Positions 30,614-42,826 of a DNA stretch of 46,042 nucleotides are shown here, piece by piece. The stretch lies in NCBI GenBank assembly GCA_000708835.1, contig DF237611.1, positions 1-46,042 on the forward strand. The letters are read 5' to 3'. Position 1 is the stretch's first letter. The number at the start of each line of letters is the position of its first letter. A program made the translations under genes and the position numbers. This DNA is from Klebsormidium nitens (taxonomy: Eukaryota > Streptophyta > Klebsormidiophyceae > Klebsormidiales > Klebsormidiaceae). Under the pieces are notes generated by a model. The model was not told the origin of the DNA. It saw nothing but the letters and a program-made list of their open reading frames with translations, and searched no databases.

Positions 30614-33600
30614 ATGGGGAAGGCGGGGGCCTCTTCCGGGGTATCTACCAGCGCCCTAAAACATGCTGCTGAGAGTGACCCTCCCATGTTCTCAAAGCGA
30701 GCCAAGAAGCAGGCCGCTGTGCACCACTTGACAAACTCAAAGCCATCAGCTCTTTCTGTAGAAAAGAATGCTGCACCAGAGGTTATAGATGAAGACGAGG
30801 AGATCACTTTCAGGAAGTTGGGACTCGGCGAGTGGCTGGATCAGACCCTCAAAGAGCTTGGGATTGCCAAGCCGAGTCCAGTGCAGAGAGCCTGTGTGCC
30901 ACACGTGTTGCGAGGAGAGGACGTGATAGGGTGCGCTCAGACGGGGAGCGGGAAGACCGCAGCGTTTGCGCTTCCAATCCTGCAGAAATTGGCGGAGGAT
31001 CCTTTTGGGGTCTTTGCGCTTGTGCTAACGCCCACAAGGGAGCTGGCATTCCAGATTGCAGACCAGTTTCGGGCCTTGGTGAGATGCCTTTACTTGTTTC
31101 AGTGTTGCAGCTTTAGTGGCGACAAGGGCGAGGTTCGCCTAGTAATGAAAGTAATGCAGATTTGAGGGTCCTTTCATGATCTCGATGGTAATGGTGGTAA
31201 TTGGCTGTTGAAGCTTATCACGTGAAGTGTTGTGCTTGTGATGATCCTTGTTCATCAAATTGATCAAGGACAATGAGAGGCATATTACTATTGCGTACAA
31301 TCAGTATCGACAGATTTTAGGGTTAGGGTTTGGGACCACTTGGCGTTTGGGCCTTCAAGAACCAGACCCAGTCCTTGCGTAAAGTGATCACTCTTTTGGT
31401 TGATTAGCTTCTAGCATTTAGCATCACAGAGATACCGAAGTGGTCAAAGGTGTCACAACCTTAGTCAAAAGGTTTACCTTAAATCGTTCTTCCAGGGCTC
31501 CAAGCTCGGCCTGCGCGATGCCGTGGTCATTGGCGGCATGGAGATGACGTCACAAGCAGTGGCCCTCTCCAAGCGGCCGCATGTCGTAATTGCCACCCCA
31601 GGCCGCCTGTACGACCACTTTCAGAGCTCTCAGGAGATGGCGGGATGGTTCTCCCGCTTGCGCTTCCTGGTGCTCGACGAAGCGGACCGGCTGCTGGACG
31701 TTGGGTTTGAGAAAGAGATGGGGGGGATACTGAAGAGGCTGCCGCAGAAGCGGCAGACACTGCTGTTTTCGGCGACGATGACACAGAATCTGAGGCAGCT
31801 GCAGGTGAGTTGTGGGGCTCCGAGAAGGTGGAGTATTCATCATGAACCCCTGCCAAGCCTGAAAGTGGTAGATAAGTGACGTTTTGTCCCATTTTGACAT
31901 TACAACAGCATTCCAACTCCCTCAGGGGCCCTTGTTCAAGGCAGAATACTCTTTGACTCAGGTTGTTACGTAAGGAGCTCAAAGTATCTGAAACATCTGT
32001 TGGCTAGTGGTTCCTGCTGATCGCCCTTGAAAAGTTTCCCTCGTCAGGATGCAATTATCAACCGTGCAAATTGCACCTGAGAGCTGGATTCCCTGCAAAG
32101 CAGCCACTCTGTCCATACCCTGTGCTCCAGAGGGCATATCAGAGCATGGGCAGGGACCCGGGTGTCCTATACTCTTAGTTTGCCTTGCTAGACCTCTGCC
32201 CTCTACCACTGTCAAGGACGGGGTGCACCAATTGGCGCCAATCAATCTCAGGACTATAAGGCATATGAGGGGATGCTGAGGCACTCTAGATCCCCTCACC
32301 TCATCAGAAAGTGGTTATCATCCGTCCAACATGCCCCCAGTCTCCTACCTGCCCGCCAGGGGTCTTTGACACCTTCGGATTTGCTTTCTGAACTTCTGTC
32401 CTCTTCCCCTGCTCAGGACACGCCAATGACAGGCGGCAAGGCGCCGTTCCACTTCCAGGCGTACGAGGGGTTGCGCACGGTGGAGGCCCTGAAGCAGGAG
32501 TACTTGTTTGTCCCGGCGAACGTCAAGGACGTGTATCTGACACACCTGATGGACGGGCTCGAGGAGCAGAAAGTGCGCTCAGTCATCATCTTTACGTCTA
32601 CGTGCAAGTGAGTTAGTGCAAAGTTGGTGGTTTGTTTGGAGCAGCTCGGTGAAATCGAGATTATGGCAGTAGTGATGGGCTGAGACTGGTTCTTAGTTGA
32701 GATCTGGTGGAATCTATGCCGAGACTGTACCGCTGGGTTGCGCCTGCCTATGCGGGGATACAGCAAGGCTGGCAAAGCGGTTCCAATGATACCTTTTGTG
32801 CCTGCTTTCAGGGCACCAACTTCTGCGTGCCCAGATATGCGAGCTTGTATGTTTGTTGACGCGTCGTCGTGTCTCAGAACCTGCTTGTTCTCTTCGCGTA
32901 TTAAGCTTTTTCTCAGTCCTGTTTCGACCCCTGCTTAACTCCTGCCTCCTGCATCTTCCCTAATCAGGTCCGCCCAACTGCTCCAGCTACTCCTGGAGGA
33001 GCTCGAGATTTCATCGGTCGCCCTCCACAGTGCGCGCTTCTCGCACCCTCCTAAGTCCCCCCCTTGCTCCCTTCCACTTTTTGCCAACCCCGGCTTACCG
33101 ATTGCATAACCCCTCCCTTTACCCCTCCTGACCAGGTCCGCCCAACTGCTCCAGCTACTCCTGGAGGAGCTCGAGATCTCCTCGGTCGCCCTTCACAGTG
33201 CGCGCTCCCAGAACCGGCGCCTAGCGGCCCTGGACCGCTTCAAGTCTGGAGCAGTACCGGTGCTCGTGGCGACGGACGTGGCCAGCAGGGGGCTCGACAT
33301 CCCCACTGTAGATCTGGTCATCAACTACGACATCCCACGGTGAGATTCGCGTTAGGCTGTCTGACGTCGTGAGTCGTACAGGGGAGGCTGAAAATCCTCA
33401 AAGGAAGGGGTTTGCCATACTCACCATCAATATCGGCTTCAATAGTCCGATTTGTATCATAGGCAGATGGAACAGTAGGATCGTCTTATTAGGTAAGGAA
33501 GCGAGATTCTTCGTAATGTGATTTTGCAACGTTGATCGTTTGTGGCAACGAGGTGTTCAGGTTGTAATCCTCTGCACGTAAAAAAAGCGTCAGTCTCTAG

Positions 33601-34999
33601 GTCCAAACACTTCGAACATCGAGCCAGACTGAAGGTCGGCATGACTGCCGCCTGGCCGGCTCAGCCGAAGGGCCCCAGCCGATTGGCGGGCGGGTTAGCA
33701 GCTGACGTTAGAAACAAAGTGGCCGATACTGGGCTGCTTCGGTGATCACGTGTGCTCAGTTCGACCCGCCCTCGTCACTGAGGTCATCCACTTGGCAGAC
33801 TCAACCCTTCAGCAACACCTTTATGATGTCGCTCGCCTGAACGGGACGCTGGGAGCCAATCTTTGTCACCGAACTGCACAGCCTGCACCTCTAATCTGTG
33901 CCTCTCGAAAGCGGCTTCTCACAGGCTCTGCTCGTATCTTCCAGTTATGCCAAGGACTACGTTCACCGGGTCGGACGTACAGCGCGCGCTGGGCGGGGGG
34001 GCGGGGCGGTAAGCCTGGTGACGCAGTATGACGTGGAGCTGATACAGAGCATAGAGGGTCTGCTGGGGAGGCAACTAGAGGAGCGAACAGTGGTGGAGGA
34101 CGAAGTTTTGAAAGGAATTACGAAGGTGAGCGACGAGATGGAATTGACGGACTCCCGGGCCTCAGTTGATTGTTGTCGTCAAGCCATTCAGTCACTTGGT
34201 GTTTTTGCGCCGATTGCAGCTGATTTCTTCAAAGTGCAAAACATTTGAAGGACGGAGTTTAAATTGCAAACGAACCAGCCTGGAGGATCCTTGACCGACT
34301 TGAATTCCGTTTGACGAAGGTCTAAATGGAGCTTCTGAGTCATTGCGCAGCTGTGGGCAATTGGGAGACCTTGGGAAGGGTAGGCTTGCATATCTGGCTC
34401 TGAGGATGAATTCTTGTGGTCTGTGGGGTGAGAGAGCCGGTTGTGCATCTACACCGCACTCTGCACGAGGAGTGTACAGACAGAAGTTTTTTACCAACAT
34501 TTGGCTCGCAAGCGCTACCTAAAGTTAAATCAGTGCGTGTTGTTGACGTGGCCCCCCAGCCCATGATCTGCCGGCAAAGTCGGGCGTCAGCAGCTTCGTT
34601 GTTGGGACTTTGGAAAGACGGAGCATGCTTTGACTTCGGCGTGCCTCCGAAAATCGCTTGATCGCACAGCGTTGCAGAAGATTCTATGGCCAAAGTGGTG
34701 TTCTCCTGTTTTCGCCGCAAAATATCCGTGTCTTTCGTTGTCCAACGGTAAGCAAGATTTTTCGTCTCCTTCTGTGCTTTTCTTCGTTCGACGGCCTTTT
34801 TCGAGGGCGTTACGTCTGATGCCTTTCCACTCCGCAGGTGTATAAAGCCCGCCGGGTAGCCGCTCTCAAGATGTCCGAGAGCGGGTTCGAGGATGTGTTA
34901 GAAGCACGCAAAAAGAGAAAGAACGGGGGACGGAGTCAGGAGATCGAGCGGCCCAAGAGGCGAAAACACAAGGGCCGGGAAGGGAAAGGAGATGGTTAA
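30614..34999 (+). CDS. RH36: DEAD-box RNA helicase, DDX49/Dbp8 (plant RH36) type
   Basis: Six exons join in phase: 30614-31078, 31496-31804, 32417-32607, 33136-33339, 33945-34125 and 34838-34999, giving 503 residues. The ATP-dependent helicase should act in the nucleolus in 18S rRNA maturation, as Dbp8 does in yeast. All motifs are present: Q motif around Q91, AQTGSGKT 108-115, PTRELA 140-145, TPGRL 189-193, DEAD 216-219, SAT 247-249, [12 protein letters not shown] 367-378 and [11 protein letters not shown] 397-407. A Lys/Arg-rich tail ([10 protein letters not shown]...KRRKHKG) follows, typical of nucleolar helicases. The name rests on the motif IV-V region ([14 protein letters not shown]) and overall size. 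Intron 3 contains a partial duplicate of exon 4 at 32968-33037, and intron 1 contains telomere-repeat-like sequence. Using the duplicate exon would give a truncated protein ending at 33109. Confidence 0.92.
31316..31334 (+). promoter_or_regulatory. Telo-box-like sequence in helicase intron 1
   Basis: The sequence TTTAGGGTTAGGGTTTGGG is two to three imperfect plant telomere units. Short telo-boxes (AAACCCTA) in promoters and first introns are a known feature of plant ribosome-biogenesis and translation genes, which suits this helicase. Regulatory activity here is inferred. Confidence 0.4.
32968..33037 (+). repeat. Partial duplicate of helicase exon 4 (upstream copy)
   Basis: Seventy bases match the first 70 bases of exon 4 (33136-33205) with three differences, all at third codon positions and all synonymous (ATT/ATC, TCA/TCC, CTC/CTT). 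It has its own acceptor (ccctaatcag). After 33037 the similarity ends, and the frame runs to a TAA at 33107-33109 with no evident good donor. It is probably a dead or poison exon. Confidence 0.85.
33136..33205 (+). repeat. Start of helicase exon 4 (downstream, functional copy)
   Basis: This is the copy that continues into motif V and a proper donor at 33340. It begins 168 bases after the upstream copy. Confidence 0.85.
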
Positions 35000-36093
35000 A
35001 AACTAAAATCATAACCTCTGAGCCGCAACGAATAGGCCAGTCATGTATTGGCTGCAGTAGGTTGGCCGCCGCAGGTACAGATAAACAGCTAGAGATGGAG
35101 CGGGCGTCATAAGATTTGATTCAAACCGTATTCGCGATCAATCATCATATTGAGCGGAGTGCCTCGAGATATGATATCAGAAATCATTTTTCCCCTCATG
35201 CCTTTGATCCAAAGGTCCCTTTTCCTCGTCAGGTTCTGTACGTACATACCAACATTGATTCCTGTGCTAGATGATTTCATGCATTCAGGAGTTCCACGTT
35301 TCACGCTGCATATAGCAGCATGGCAGGACCGCCGCACATCCACGGCCGCGCGGACTACGAGTAAATGCATGGCAGCATGCATCTGCAAAGATCATAAAGT
35401 CAAATTCAGTTATTGCATGTCCGTCGGACCGATCGAGGTCCGCGCCATGTTCGTGAGGGGCATGCGGGGCAGCCACATTACGCCGCTCGCCCGAGCCGTC
35501 GATGTGATGCGCCACATGATGAGAAGGTGCGAAGTGCCCCTGAACTCATTCTGAGCGTCCGACCCACTGGAGTCGGATGTCACGTACACGTAACCATTAC
35601 GATCCGATCAACCGTCCGGGTGCAACGTGCGCATCCACGTACCAGTGCGCCGGATTGCATCTCACATATACGGTTGAGTCTCGCTTCGTATATCGAATCT
35701 GGTGCAAATGATCGATGACCGAAACATGTATCGGCCAAATGATGCCAGTGCACCGACCGCCTCACTTTACGTGAGCGTGAGCGGCGGCAGCGGCCGGCCA
35801 GGTCATATGTGAGTAAAGACTGCTATTGTATATCCGCTGCGCTCGCAGAACTAGACGATCGTGACCCCTTTGCAGACAACCCGGGCTCGTGATGCTCAAC
35901 TCTGATAAGAGAAAGTACTAAAGCTTGACAAGGGTGTACCTAATCGAAGAAGACGTAAACTTAACATCATCAAATGGCCCGCGGTTTCAGATCTTAGCGA
36001 GAACTACGACGGCCGATTGTCAAAGAACGTGCACTCTTGATAAAGTCCTCTCGAGCCTGCTTTCAAAGATCTTTTTTTCACGATGTTGGAAGC
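35000..36093. other. Spacer between helicase and MYND cluster
   Basis: About 1.1 kb lie between the convergent stops of the helicase and the minus-strand MYND gene. Overlapping frames on both strands at 35107-35554 (up to 134 codons) have no recognisable domain and no strong start context. I see no RNA gene. Confidence 0.5.
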
Positions 36094-37977
36094 CTAGCCT
36101 TCAAGAAGCGAGTCGATCGTCGAGGACGCGAGCTTGCAGTGCTGCTTGTGGCTCGGCCAGTGCTTCTTCTGGTGGTCCTTGCTGCACCAACAGAGTTTCA
36201 ATGGCTTCAGCAACAGTAGTCGGGCTCAACTCAGGCCCTTGACAAGACAGCGGCGTAGCGCCGCCAGATTATTGTCAAGCTGGAGCCTAATTAAGCAGGG
36301 GCTCTGCATTATTAGCTCGAATCAGATTCCAAACCATGACGAGATGATCAGATGGAAATGTTGGGAGAAAAGGGCGCAAGCCGAAAGGCTCTTTCGAGAA
36401 CTCAGAGAGGGTGCTTCCCGCTGGTGATATTGCAAGAGAGCAAACAGAAGACAAACACAGGTCGAATCTTCCTGATGCTCGTTGACTCCTCGAGGACCTA
36501 AGGGCTGCTTCAGGATGCTCAACAGATCTGAGATGCTCAGAAAGTGCGTCAAATGAAGACACTACGATTATTTCAAAACCCCTTGCGCACAGAGGGTCTG
36601 ACCAGATTGAGTTATCCTGCTAGGATGTTGCCTCAGTTTGAGCCTTGAAGCTGGGAGTCTTTCCGTGCGGCGAACAGATGGACTTGCCGAAAGGGATTTT
36701 TGTCGGTGTGTCTCGTTCCAGCTTTCCAACACTCCTCAGTTTCATGATGAATGTGACCGATATATTCCTCTATATTATTCACAAAATCGACTGCTTTTCT
36801 GATGCTGAGTGCCTTCCAGAGGTTTGACCATGCTTGCTCACCTGCAGTAGTACGCGAGTGAGCAGTTGGCGCACTTGCTGAAGAGTCTGCCCGCATCAAC
36901 GACAGACCCCGCTTCGCACAGCTCCCAGGAGCACACAATCGGCGTTTCCCTGCGTTTGCTAGCCCAGGCTGCCAACGATTTTACTGATCCGGGGGATCTC
37001 TTCAGGTCAAGATTCGAAACAGCCCTTACAAACGGCAGTCGAGTTTCGAGTATAAGGTCCTCTCTGCACTTGTTCAGGTATCGTTTTCGCCACACGCTTG
37101 CACTTTGCGGGTCCTTCGGATGCATAATCTTCTTCTGGAGATCCACCAAACATCGCTCTTTGATCTTCAAACTTCTGATTGTGTCTTCCTCCTTCATTCG
37201 TCTGAGAACGGCTGGCTCGTCTTCAAATGTTATTTCTATGAGTCGCATCAACTTTCTGTGGTTTGCCAAATGGATCCTGATCAGCCCTTGATCAATAGCC
37301 CAGTTCTGGGTGTCATCACAAAGAATGAATGTGTGCATCAGAGGAACAATGTACACTGAAGGTTCGCCAGCGCGCTCCCGCGAAATCGTCTTCTCGAATT
37401 CCTCAGAGAGAAGTATCTCCGAGGCTGGAAACAGTGTCTCTCCAAATTCCTGCAGGCTTTTGCGGAACTGTCTCGAGACCCGCGCAAAGTTGACCAAGCC
37501 CCTTACAAGAACCATGGTCCATCTCAGCCATACTTCCTGGCAAACTCCCTTGCGGATGTCCTTATCAGTAAATCCAGCCATGCAAAGCAGGAAGGCATCC
37601 ATGAGTGCTCCAGGGAGCATGTTGCAATTGTTCTTCTCATGCTCGCTTAGACAGTAGATTGCCACTGCCTGGCTCTCGCTTAGATCCGCTATAGAAAGGA
37701 CTGAATGAAACTGCAGAGAAAGTTGCATTCTATGAGAGCTTTCTTGAGGACGCGACTCGAGCGCCTGAGTCAAGAGCTTATCAATCACAGCACCCCGCTT
37801 GTAGGCCAGAAGCTCTTGCAGCAGCCTGGAATACTGGAGCCTGGCAGAGGGATCGTTCCTTGCGCATGCAATCTGAGCCCTGCACCCCTGATCTTCTATT
37901 TCCTTGCGCACTTTGGCGACCTCGTTGAAGTCATCTGAAGATAGCTTGCAGGCATATCCTTCGACCAGCTGCTCCAT
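36094..37977 (-). CDS. MYND zinc-finger protein with unrecognised N-terminal domain (copy 1)
   Basis: Two exons on minus, 37977-36842 and 36181-36094, join in phase 2 to give 407 residues. The C-terminal MYND finger has candidate ligands C349, C354, C369, C372, C378, H382, H390 and C394; MYND domains bind proline-rich partners. The first 340 residues match no domain I know but are shared with two neighbouring genes, for example RLQYSRLLQELLAYKRGA and RGLVNFARVSRQFRKSLQ. They look helical and charged, with no membrane segment or signal. The intron splits the finger right after C378, as in both sister copies. The exon-1 frame also reads a stop just past the donor, so an unspliced transcript would lack the last three ligands. 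The gene is head to head with copy 2 across about 1 kb. Function is unknown; a SET methyltransferase is excluded because no SET motifs are present. Confidence 0.85.
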
Positions 37978-39005
37978 ACACACAAAGGCTCCCAGCTCTA
38001 CTCCTCAGTTGCTTTGTCTTAAGCACGAGTCCAACAGGCGGCGCGCACCTTCCAATGTGCTTGTTCCAATGCTTGTCAAACTTTGCAAACCCAGATCCGC
38101 GTGCTATTTGCCAGGATCGCTCAGGAGAATTGCATCAGATGACCCGTTCAACCAGGCCAGACCTGGCTCTGAAAGCTCTTGACGTTGGCCTGCCAATGCA
38201 TGTCCCCAATCGCGGTCGGGTTTCTGCACATGCAAAGGGCAGATGATGTTGAAGCTCTTCTGCGCAGAAGCTGCGTAGAAGCCCAGTGTCAACGTGCGTA
38301 CGTCAACCGGGTATGCAATCAGGGGTTGACAATCGCAAAAAACTGAGGCTTCGATGAACACTAAGAAAACGAATGCTTGTAACAGGCAAACATGATGCTC
38401 CCGGTCGCAGTACATTCAGAGTACATTGGTGTAACCTTAGAAGACTTGCGAGAGCGCTTCGTCACGTCCTGAATAAAGCAGTTTTCGCGCAAGCACCCTC
38501 AAAATCTGAAAAGGAAGGTTTGCGTTGGCAAGGATCTTCTGCAGCTCAGCCTCAGGTGATTTTCGTCCTGAGAAACGAGACAGCTTCAGCGGGCGCATGC
38601 AAGGCGCATTTTTTGATCAAAGACACCATGAGCAGGCGCAGCAGTAGCAAAAGGTGTAAGAAAACGAGGAGGCGCTAGTCTCTTTTCGGCAGACTTGAGG
38701 CGCTGATTGGAGCCACAAATTTCTCTGACCTTGCGCAACGGACGGTGCTTCCCTTGCTTTGAGTTTCCTCGAGGATGCCAGCGCGCTGAGGCTCTTGCGC
38801 ATACAGGAACCAGGTGCAGTGCAATCTGCACGCAACGTTCGTCAGGTAGTACTCAAAACTAGGAGATTACTTGATGAAGCGATACTTGGCAAGCTCAAGG
38901 TACCCACCTTCTTGAAAGTGAACCAGCCTCAGCGGCGCATGAGGAAGCAGAGACTTGTGCCGGTGGAGCTCTGAACAAGCTGTAGCTGAGTATTTGGTTT
39001 CGAAG
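37978..39005. other. Shared upstream region of two divergent MYND genes
   Basis: About 1.03 kb separate the start codons of the two intact MYND genes and should hold both promoters. Several short frames on each strand show no family resemblance. No obvious inverted repeat links the two genes. Confidence 0.5.
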
Positions 39006-40732
39006 ATGGAGGAAGCTGTTGATAGTTGCGCTTCTGTGCTCCTATCAAGCACTCCTGAATCGTTGATTGCCTCTGTAGACCTTTTCGAAAAGCATTTCGA
39101 ATATTCCGCCGGGATCTGTTGCTCGAGGCTGATTCAGGAGCTGATGGCCTACAAGCGTGGCGCCATCGTTGACCACTTACTGCAACAGATGCTCACAGCT
39201 CCCGGAGACAGTGATAAGATGAGGATTCGGCAGCTCTACTCATGTAGACTTATTGTGTTCTTCAGCGAAAACGAGGCGGTCGCAAAGTATTGCGTGAAAG
39301 AGAGGGAAAGAGCGCGCCCTGTTGCGGAGGCGCTTCTAGACGCGCAAGCATACCTCCTGCATATGATTCCAGGGCAGCTGCGGGAAACGAAACCTGTTCA
39401 GGATTCCGAACTTCTGGTAAAGAGGGAAAAGGGCAAGGGGAGGTACGAGTTCCTGGACTTAGCGCTGGAGAACATCAAGGGCTTCGCGAACTTCTTTAGA
39501 GCTTCAAAGCACTTTCGCCAGGCGCTGCAGCAATCAGAAACTTTCTTCCCAGATCTCGAGAGCCTGGTCTCTCGTAACATCACGAAGCGCGCGAGCGCTC
39601 ACCTTCAGGAGAAGGCAGCTAAGCACGTCTCCCGTCTGCTGCATATTTTCTCCCAATTTGAAGATTGCCAGCACTGGACCATTGACAGCGGACGGTTACG
39701 AATCCACGCAGCAGCAGCAAGGCTGCTGCGGTTAGACGGAGTGACAGAAGGTTTCGTCAAGGGCTGGAAGAAGCTAGGCGGGCCGTCCAGCGCCGGGTCG
39801 GTCCCCTTGGCCACCAGCTGGCAGTTGCGCAAGCATCTCGAGTCGTCCGAAAAGAAACTCTTGTATTTCGACAGGCGCATACGAAACGCAGGAGATCCGC
39901 ACACCGCGAGAAAGCTGCGTCAGGAGTGGTTGGATATGAACGAAGGAGCACTGGCCACGATGGGATGGCCAGCTCTGGAAAGATGTGGTGGCTTGCCTTC
40001 CGTCGCCCAAGGTCCCGAACAGGACGGTCTGAGGTTCGCGAAGGCCGTCGCAAGAGCCGGTAGCAGCGCCGCGCCAGTCGTATGCTCCTGGGAGATGTGC
40101 ACCGAGGGCTCGGTGCTGGACGCAGGCAGGCAGTTCAGCAAGTGCGCCAACTGCTCGCTCGCGTTCTACTGCAGGTGAGCTGAACATGTTTCTGCTCCGA
40201 TATCTTCAAAGCGCAATCTCTGCGCTCGAATTGAACGAAGATTTATCCCAGATGTAGCCTGGACTTTTTGCTTCAACGGTAGTCGGTTAGCCATCAACCT
40301 CATTTTTTCATTGACCTTTTCGGAAATCTCGTTTTCCACTATAGTTTCTTGCTCCTGTTCGTTTTTCCTTGTCCCCATCATAAACTTTTTAGGTGGATTC
40401 TGCTGCAACAGCGGTGCGACATGGGCTACACGTGTCAGAATATTATGGCTTACAGATATTATGAATCTTCAATCTGGATCGTTCGTATACTTCACTTCGA
40501 AGCTTTGATAGGGTCTGCCAACTTCAGTCAGGAACAAATGAAGGCTCGGTTGCTTGAAAAAAATGATCGCAGGCCGCATTTGTCTCGCTAAACGGTAAAG
40601 GGCTCTCCCAACAGCAGTTCTCCTGGCAACACGACCACTTAACAAGGCTGTATTCCGTCATCCAGCAAGGAACACCAAAAGCTCCACTGGACGAGCCACA
40701 AGAAGCAGTGCAAAGCCGAAACGTCTGATTAG
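39006..40732 (+). CDS. MYND zinc-finger protein with unrecognised N-terminal domain (copy 2)
   Basis: Two exons, 39006-40174 and 40666-40732, join in phase 2 to give 411 residues. The start ATG has a strong context (cgaagATGG). The MYND ligands are C360, C365, C380, C383, C389, H393, H401 and C405; the sixth is His, in SKEHQ, rather than the usual Cys. The N-terminal domain shares blocks with copies 1 and 3: SRLIQELMAYKRGAIVDHLL, a SENEAVAKYCVKERE segment, IKGFANFFRASKHFRQALQ and a SQFEDCQHWTIDSGRLRIHA segment. These look like alternating helices. There are no catalytic motifs, signal or membrane segments. The 491-base intron lies at the same finger position as in the other copies. It is divergent from copy 1 and in tandem with the pseudogene. 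Function is unknown; it may be a protein-interaction adaptor. Confidence 0.85.
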
Positions 40733-42826
40733 GCACCTGCACACATGGACAATTCTGGTAAGGCCCGTCATGCGCCAATGATTGTGACTTTCCGAACAAT
40801 TTTGCGCTTGCGAAAGTTGCTGATGCGCACTCAAAATTTCTCACAGCAATGTGGTTGTGAGCCAGAGGGTTCAACTGAAGCAGGCAGATTAGTCACCAGA
40901 AAGGAATACGGTTTTCGATTCGAGGTGGGCAATCGCATACATTATAGCAAACGATAGGGTAGAGAAGCTTCGGTAAAAAGAAGGGGCCGATTGCACCAAA
41001 CTTGTAAGAAATGGCAGAAGGCCCAGTACCTTCTGTAAGTGGTCGTGATGTGATGCGGGACAACCCATCAGACCGTCGCCGTCTGCTTTGAAACCATACT
41101 ACGAAATCTTCAGCGCTTGTTGAAAGGCCAGATAGGGTAGCTTAAAGGGATTAAAGAGGCACGGAATCCGATCGTTTATCATTTTGATTCACTTGTAATC
41201 GCCTTTTCAACACCGTTGAATCATTGACCTCGAACTCGTAGTATGCGCCATTCATTATCTCCACCGAAAGCGTGTGATCTCATCTTCGCACTGTGATGTG
41301 TTGCAGGGATGCGGACGCGAGTAAGTATACCTGAATACGCTGCTGCTCTAGGGATTGAGAATGGAGGCGTTTGGTCACGTGAAGCGAGGATAAGTAAAAC
41401 GATGACGCCACTGAATCAATGTTTATCAGGTTCCTCTACGTTGGAAAGAAAATTTGTTCCAGACCTTCTTGCCCGGGCCGTTGTCCCACATCCTTTTGCG
41501 CTGGGGGAGCATGGCCTGCAAGGAGTAGCTGGATCGAGTACAGCAACCAAATTTGCATGCAATGTCCCTATTTAGAAGCTGTAGTTTTAGTCCAAGTCTG
41601 TCTTATAAGGCATACATGCTCGTTTCGTGCTTGAAAGCCTCGTGTACCTCAGAGTTTTTCCTACCTACTTATCAAATGATGCATGGTTGCAGCAGCCTTG
41701 CCTAATCATTCTGTCCGTTGCGGGTAGCTGCATATGGATGTGTACCGCCTGCTCATCAGAATATTTCGAGCAATAATTGAATGTCTAAATTCCCCTCCAC
41801 TGAGTGATCACGCAGGCGGAAGCTTTCTGTGGGAAAGTCAATCCCGCAAGCTTGGGAGTGTGCAATACTGTCGTTTCACTCTGACCACGCATCCGGTCGT
41901 TCACTCGATGATGTGCCTCTTGGCGGACTCCGTATGCTCTTCCTCTAAATCATGGAGAACGCTGTGTATCAGCTTGGCCGCCGTCTTCATGCAGGACAAA
42001 GCGTTTTCTTAGCGCTTCTGCCCTGCACATGTCCCATGACGTCTCAAGTGGGCAAGCCATCAGACAACTTGAGGCACACCACTGCAGCTCGACATGCGAA
42101 TCTGGTGACTTATAATACGATTTCACCTTGCATCTGGTAAGGACTTACTGTGCCATAAAGCGTCAGGTTTGAGTGCTACGCCTACTTTTAAAGGCTTGTT
42201 CGTGTTCGTAGGATTGGCACTTACTGAGCACCTTGGAGAAGCCGCCCAGCCGACTTCGGCTTTCAGTGCTGTGACGTTCGCGGGTCGATCCAGTGTCGAG
42301 CCGAATATCATTTGCATCTCTGAACGTTCGATCAGTCCTGATAATTGATTTGATGGGCTTGCACCAGAGTGCACCGCTTCGTCAAGCTCAGCAGACGTCA
42401 CAGCGCGACTGGGGATGCATGGCGCAATAGGCTGATGATTCTGCCCGTGAGCAAGATTGTCGCGCGCGGCCGTGGCATTTGCATTAAGCCTTCAGCCAGT
42501 TCAAGCTCAATCGACTTTACGGCCTTTGGAATGCTCGTCATGCGCCCACCGCCCGCCTTGGCTAGAGAAGCTTCCTTCGTGCAGAATGGATGCTGGCTTA
42601 GAGAGAAAATTTAGAACCAAAGAGATCCATAGAGGCGAGTGTCAAGAGGGTCGACAGCCGCGCAGCCCTGGGCGCTGCTCATATGTGACCCCCTCCTGAT
42701 CAGCAACCCAGGGTTCAAGAATTTATGCGGGAGCCAGGGCTTCAATTTGGAAACACATGCAAGGTCTTTGGGGTCTGCAAGGGGGTGTAGGCTTGCTGGC
42801 CGCTCTAGAACCTTGATTGATCGGGC
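40733..42826. other. Region between MYND copy 2 and the MYND pseudogene
   Basis: About 2.1 kb show no supported gene. Short frames (up to 92 codons) lack domains or sustained similarity to the MYND family. No RNA gene or repeat was recognised. Confidence 0.5.

Noticed and set aside
35107-35554. Overlapping frames of 93 (minus) and 134 (plus) codons
   Set aside because: No recognisable domain, no ATG in good context, and frames open on both strands over the same bases.
38693-40530. Similar short peptides EALIGATNFS (about 38700) and EALIGSANFS (about 40500)
   Set aside because: The match is about 11 residues, in a non-coding spacer and an intron, with no extended similarity. Matches this short are expected by chance in a window of this size.
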